Below, one piece after another: positions 5,401-5,988 of a DNA stretch of 5,988 nucleotides; positions within the stretch are counted from its first letter, which is position 1; every line of letters starts with the position of its first letter. This DNA is from UBA1189 sp045654565 (GTDB lineage Bacteria > Bacteroidota > Bacteroidia > Bacteroidales > Bacteroidaceae), in assembly GCA_045654565.1 (NCBI GenBank), contig JAZONP010000033.1, positions 1-5,988 of the forward strand, in the 5' to 3' direction. The notes under the pieces were generated by a model, which did not search any database, was not told the DNA's origin, and saw nothing but the letters and a program-made list of their open reading frames with translations. The position numbers and the translations under genes were made by a program.

Positions 5401-5880
5401 ATGATTACAAAACCGAACAAATCTTATTGCAGAAATGTAAAGTATTGGAACAATCTCGGTGGGTATCACTACGACTACGACGTTGTGGTAGGCCCAATCG
5501 CTGACGATGGTGTGGCCTTCTTGCTTGGTCGATACGAGGAGGGCACAATCACGCTTGCCGAGTTAGCCCGTCAGTTGGAGTTCAAGCAGCTAAACAACCA
5601 ATACTTCTTTGGTACAATGCATGCCATTAATTTATTAAAAAAGGGTATGACAGACGATAGCAAACGAGCATTTCTCAAAGATAGAATAGTGGATCAGATG
5701 ACTCTGTTCTTGATGCGTGATTTCAACCTACGTCTCCCCGAGGCTTTGGAGGTGATATACAACTCCACTCTGCACCTTTCCTTGCAGAATGATGACACAG
5801 GACTTTATTTAGAAAGCCCCTCCTATGTGTATGAGTATCTTAAAAAGGAGTATCTAACTGGGAGCTGCTCAGTTGCATAG
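5401..5880 (+). CDS. Truncated DUF3990 tail fused to a DUF3791-like domain (possible toxin-antitoxin remnant)
   Basis: This 159-aa soluble protein has no signal peptide or membrane segment. Residues ~14-80 resemble the C-terminal third of DUF3990 proteins (YDYDVVVGPIADD at 24-36, NNQYFFGTMHAINLL at 65-79). DUF3990 belongs, as I recall, to the ADP-ribosyltransferase-like clan; the usual N-terminal half with the LYHGS- and DFGxGFY-type motifs is missing. Residues ~92-152 resemble DUF3791 (IVDQMTLFLMRDFNLRLPEALEVIY..., ending YEYLKKEYL), a small domain often encoded next to DUF3990. The result looks like an internal fusion or deletion product of a DUF3990-DUF3791 pair. The frame upstream is closed by TGA at 5395-5397, so the missing half is not hidden there. 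Codons are noticeably more AT-rich than in the preceding gene (AGA, ATA, TTA are used), which suggests separate origin. It is probably read from the CoA-transferase promoter and ends before a strong terminator. Function is unknown; family assignment is from memory of consensus patterns. Confidence 0.7.
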   Translation: MITKPNKSYCRNVKYWNNLGGYHYDYDVVVGPIADDGVAFLLGRYEEGTITLAELARQLEFKQLNNQYFFGTMHAINLLKKGMTDDSKRAFLKDRIVDQMTLFLMRDFNLRLPEALEVIYNSTLHLSLQNDDTGLYLESPSYVYEYLKKEYLTGSCSVA

Positions 5881-5896
5881 TATTCTTATGTATAAT

Positions 5897-5938
5897 GCCG
5901 CCTCACACTATTTCCTAGTGTAAGGCGGCTATCGTTTT
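5897..5938 (+). terminator. Intrinsic terminator closing the CoA-transferase/DUF unit
   Basis: GCCGCCTCACACTA (5897-5910) pairs with TAGTGTAAGGCGGC (5916-5929), giving 13 of 14 pairs around a 5-nt loop TTTCC. A T-rich run (TATCGTTTTC) follows. It begins 16 nt after the stop of the 159-aa gene. The stem is almost symmetric, but the T run lies on the plus-strand side, so it mainly serves the plus-strand genes. Confidence 0.85.
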
Positions 5939-5988
5939 CTGCGGTTATTCCCACAGGTTGCCCTATGAGCCTCAACGCTCCTTGCTTA

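Noticed and set aside
5941..5988. Possible start of another repeat or gene at the right edge (GGTTATTCCCACAGGTTG...)
   Set aside because: Only about 48 bp are visible. GTTG/CAAC pairing is too short to claim a hairpin and no start codon or protein can be supported.

Overview
The window looks like chromosomal DNA from a Bacteroidota bacterium, most likely order Bacteroidales (Prevotella/Porphyromonas-like). The grounds are a type IX secretion system (T9SS) gene pair in the porP-porK order, a short Bacteroidales-type QueG, starts with no convincing Shine-Dalgarno sequence, and promoters of the Bacteroidota form (TTTG at -33, TAnnTTTG at -7). The family or genus cannot be fixed from this sequence alone.

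Minus strand, read right to left: queG (3298-2375, epoxyqueuosine reductase, tRNA queuosine synthesis) is followed after 89 nt without a visible terminator by porP (2285-1344, outer-membrane T9SS protein). Six nt later comes porK (1337 to the window edge, T9SS ring lipoprotein, cut before its C-terminus). By analogy with P. gingivalis, porL, porM and porN would be expected just outside the left edge.

The 568-bp AT-rich divergent intergenic region (3299-3866) is the most structured part. It holds the queG promoter, a 240-bp MITE-like element with near-perfect 26-bp terminal inverted repeats (3423-3662), an inner long palindrome of a dispersed type (3457-3540), a 28-bp operator-like palindrome (3685-3712), and at least three copies of a promoter-like direct repeat. 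The last copy (3804-3838) is a well-formed promoter for the plus-strand genes.

Plus strand: a succinyl-CoA:acetate-type CoA-transferase (3867-5360) is followed after 40 nt by a 159-aa protein (5401-5880). This small protein looks like the C-terminal tail of a DUF3990 protein (ADP-ribosyltransferase-like clan) joined to a DUF3791-like domain, that is, a remnant or fusion of a putative toxin-antitoxin type module. A strong intrinsic terminator (5897-5938) closes this unit. The last ~50 bp hold no gene that I can support.

The core genes are ordinary housekeeping and secretion genes. The unusual content is the repeat-laden intergenic region and the DUF3990/DUF3791 remnant.
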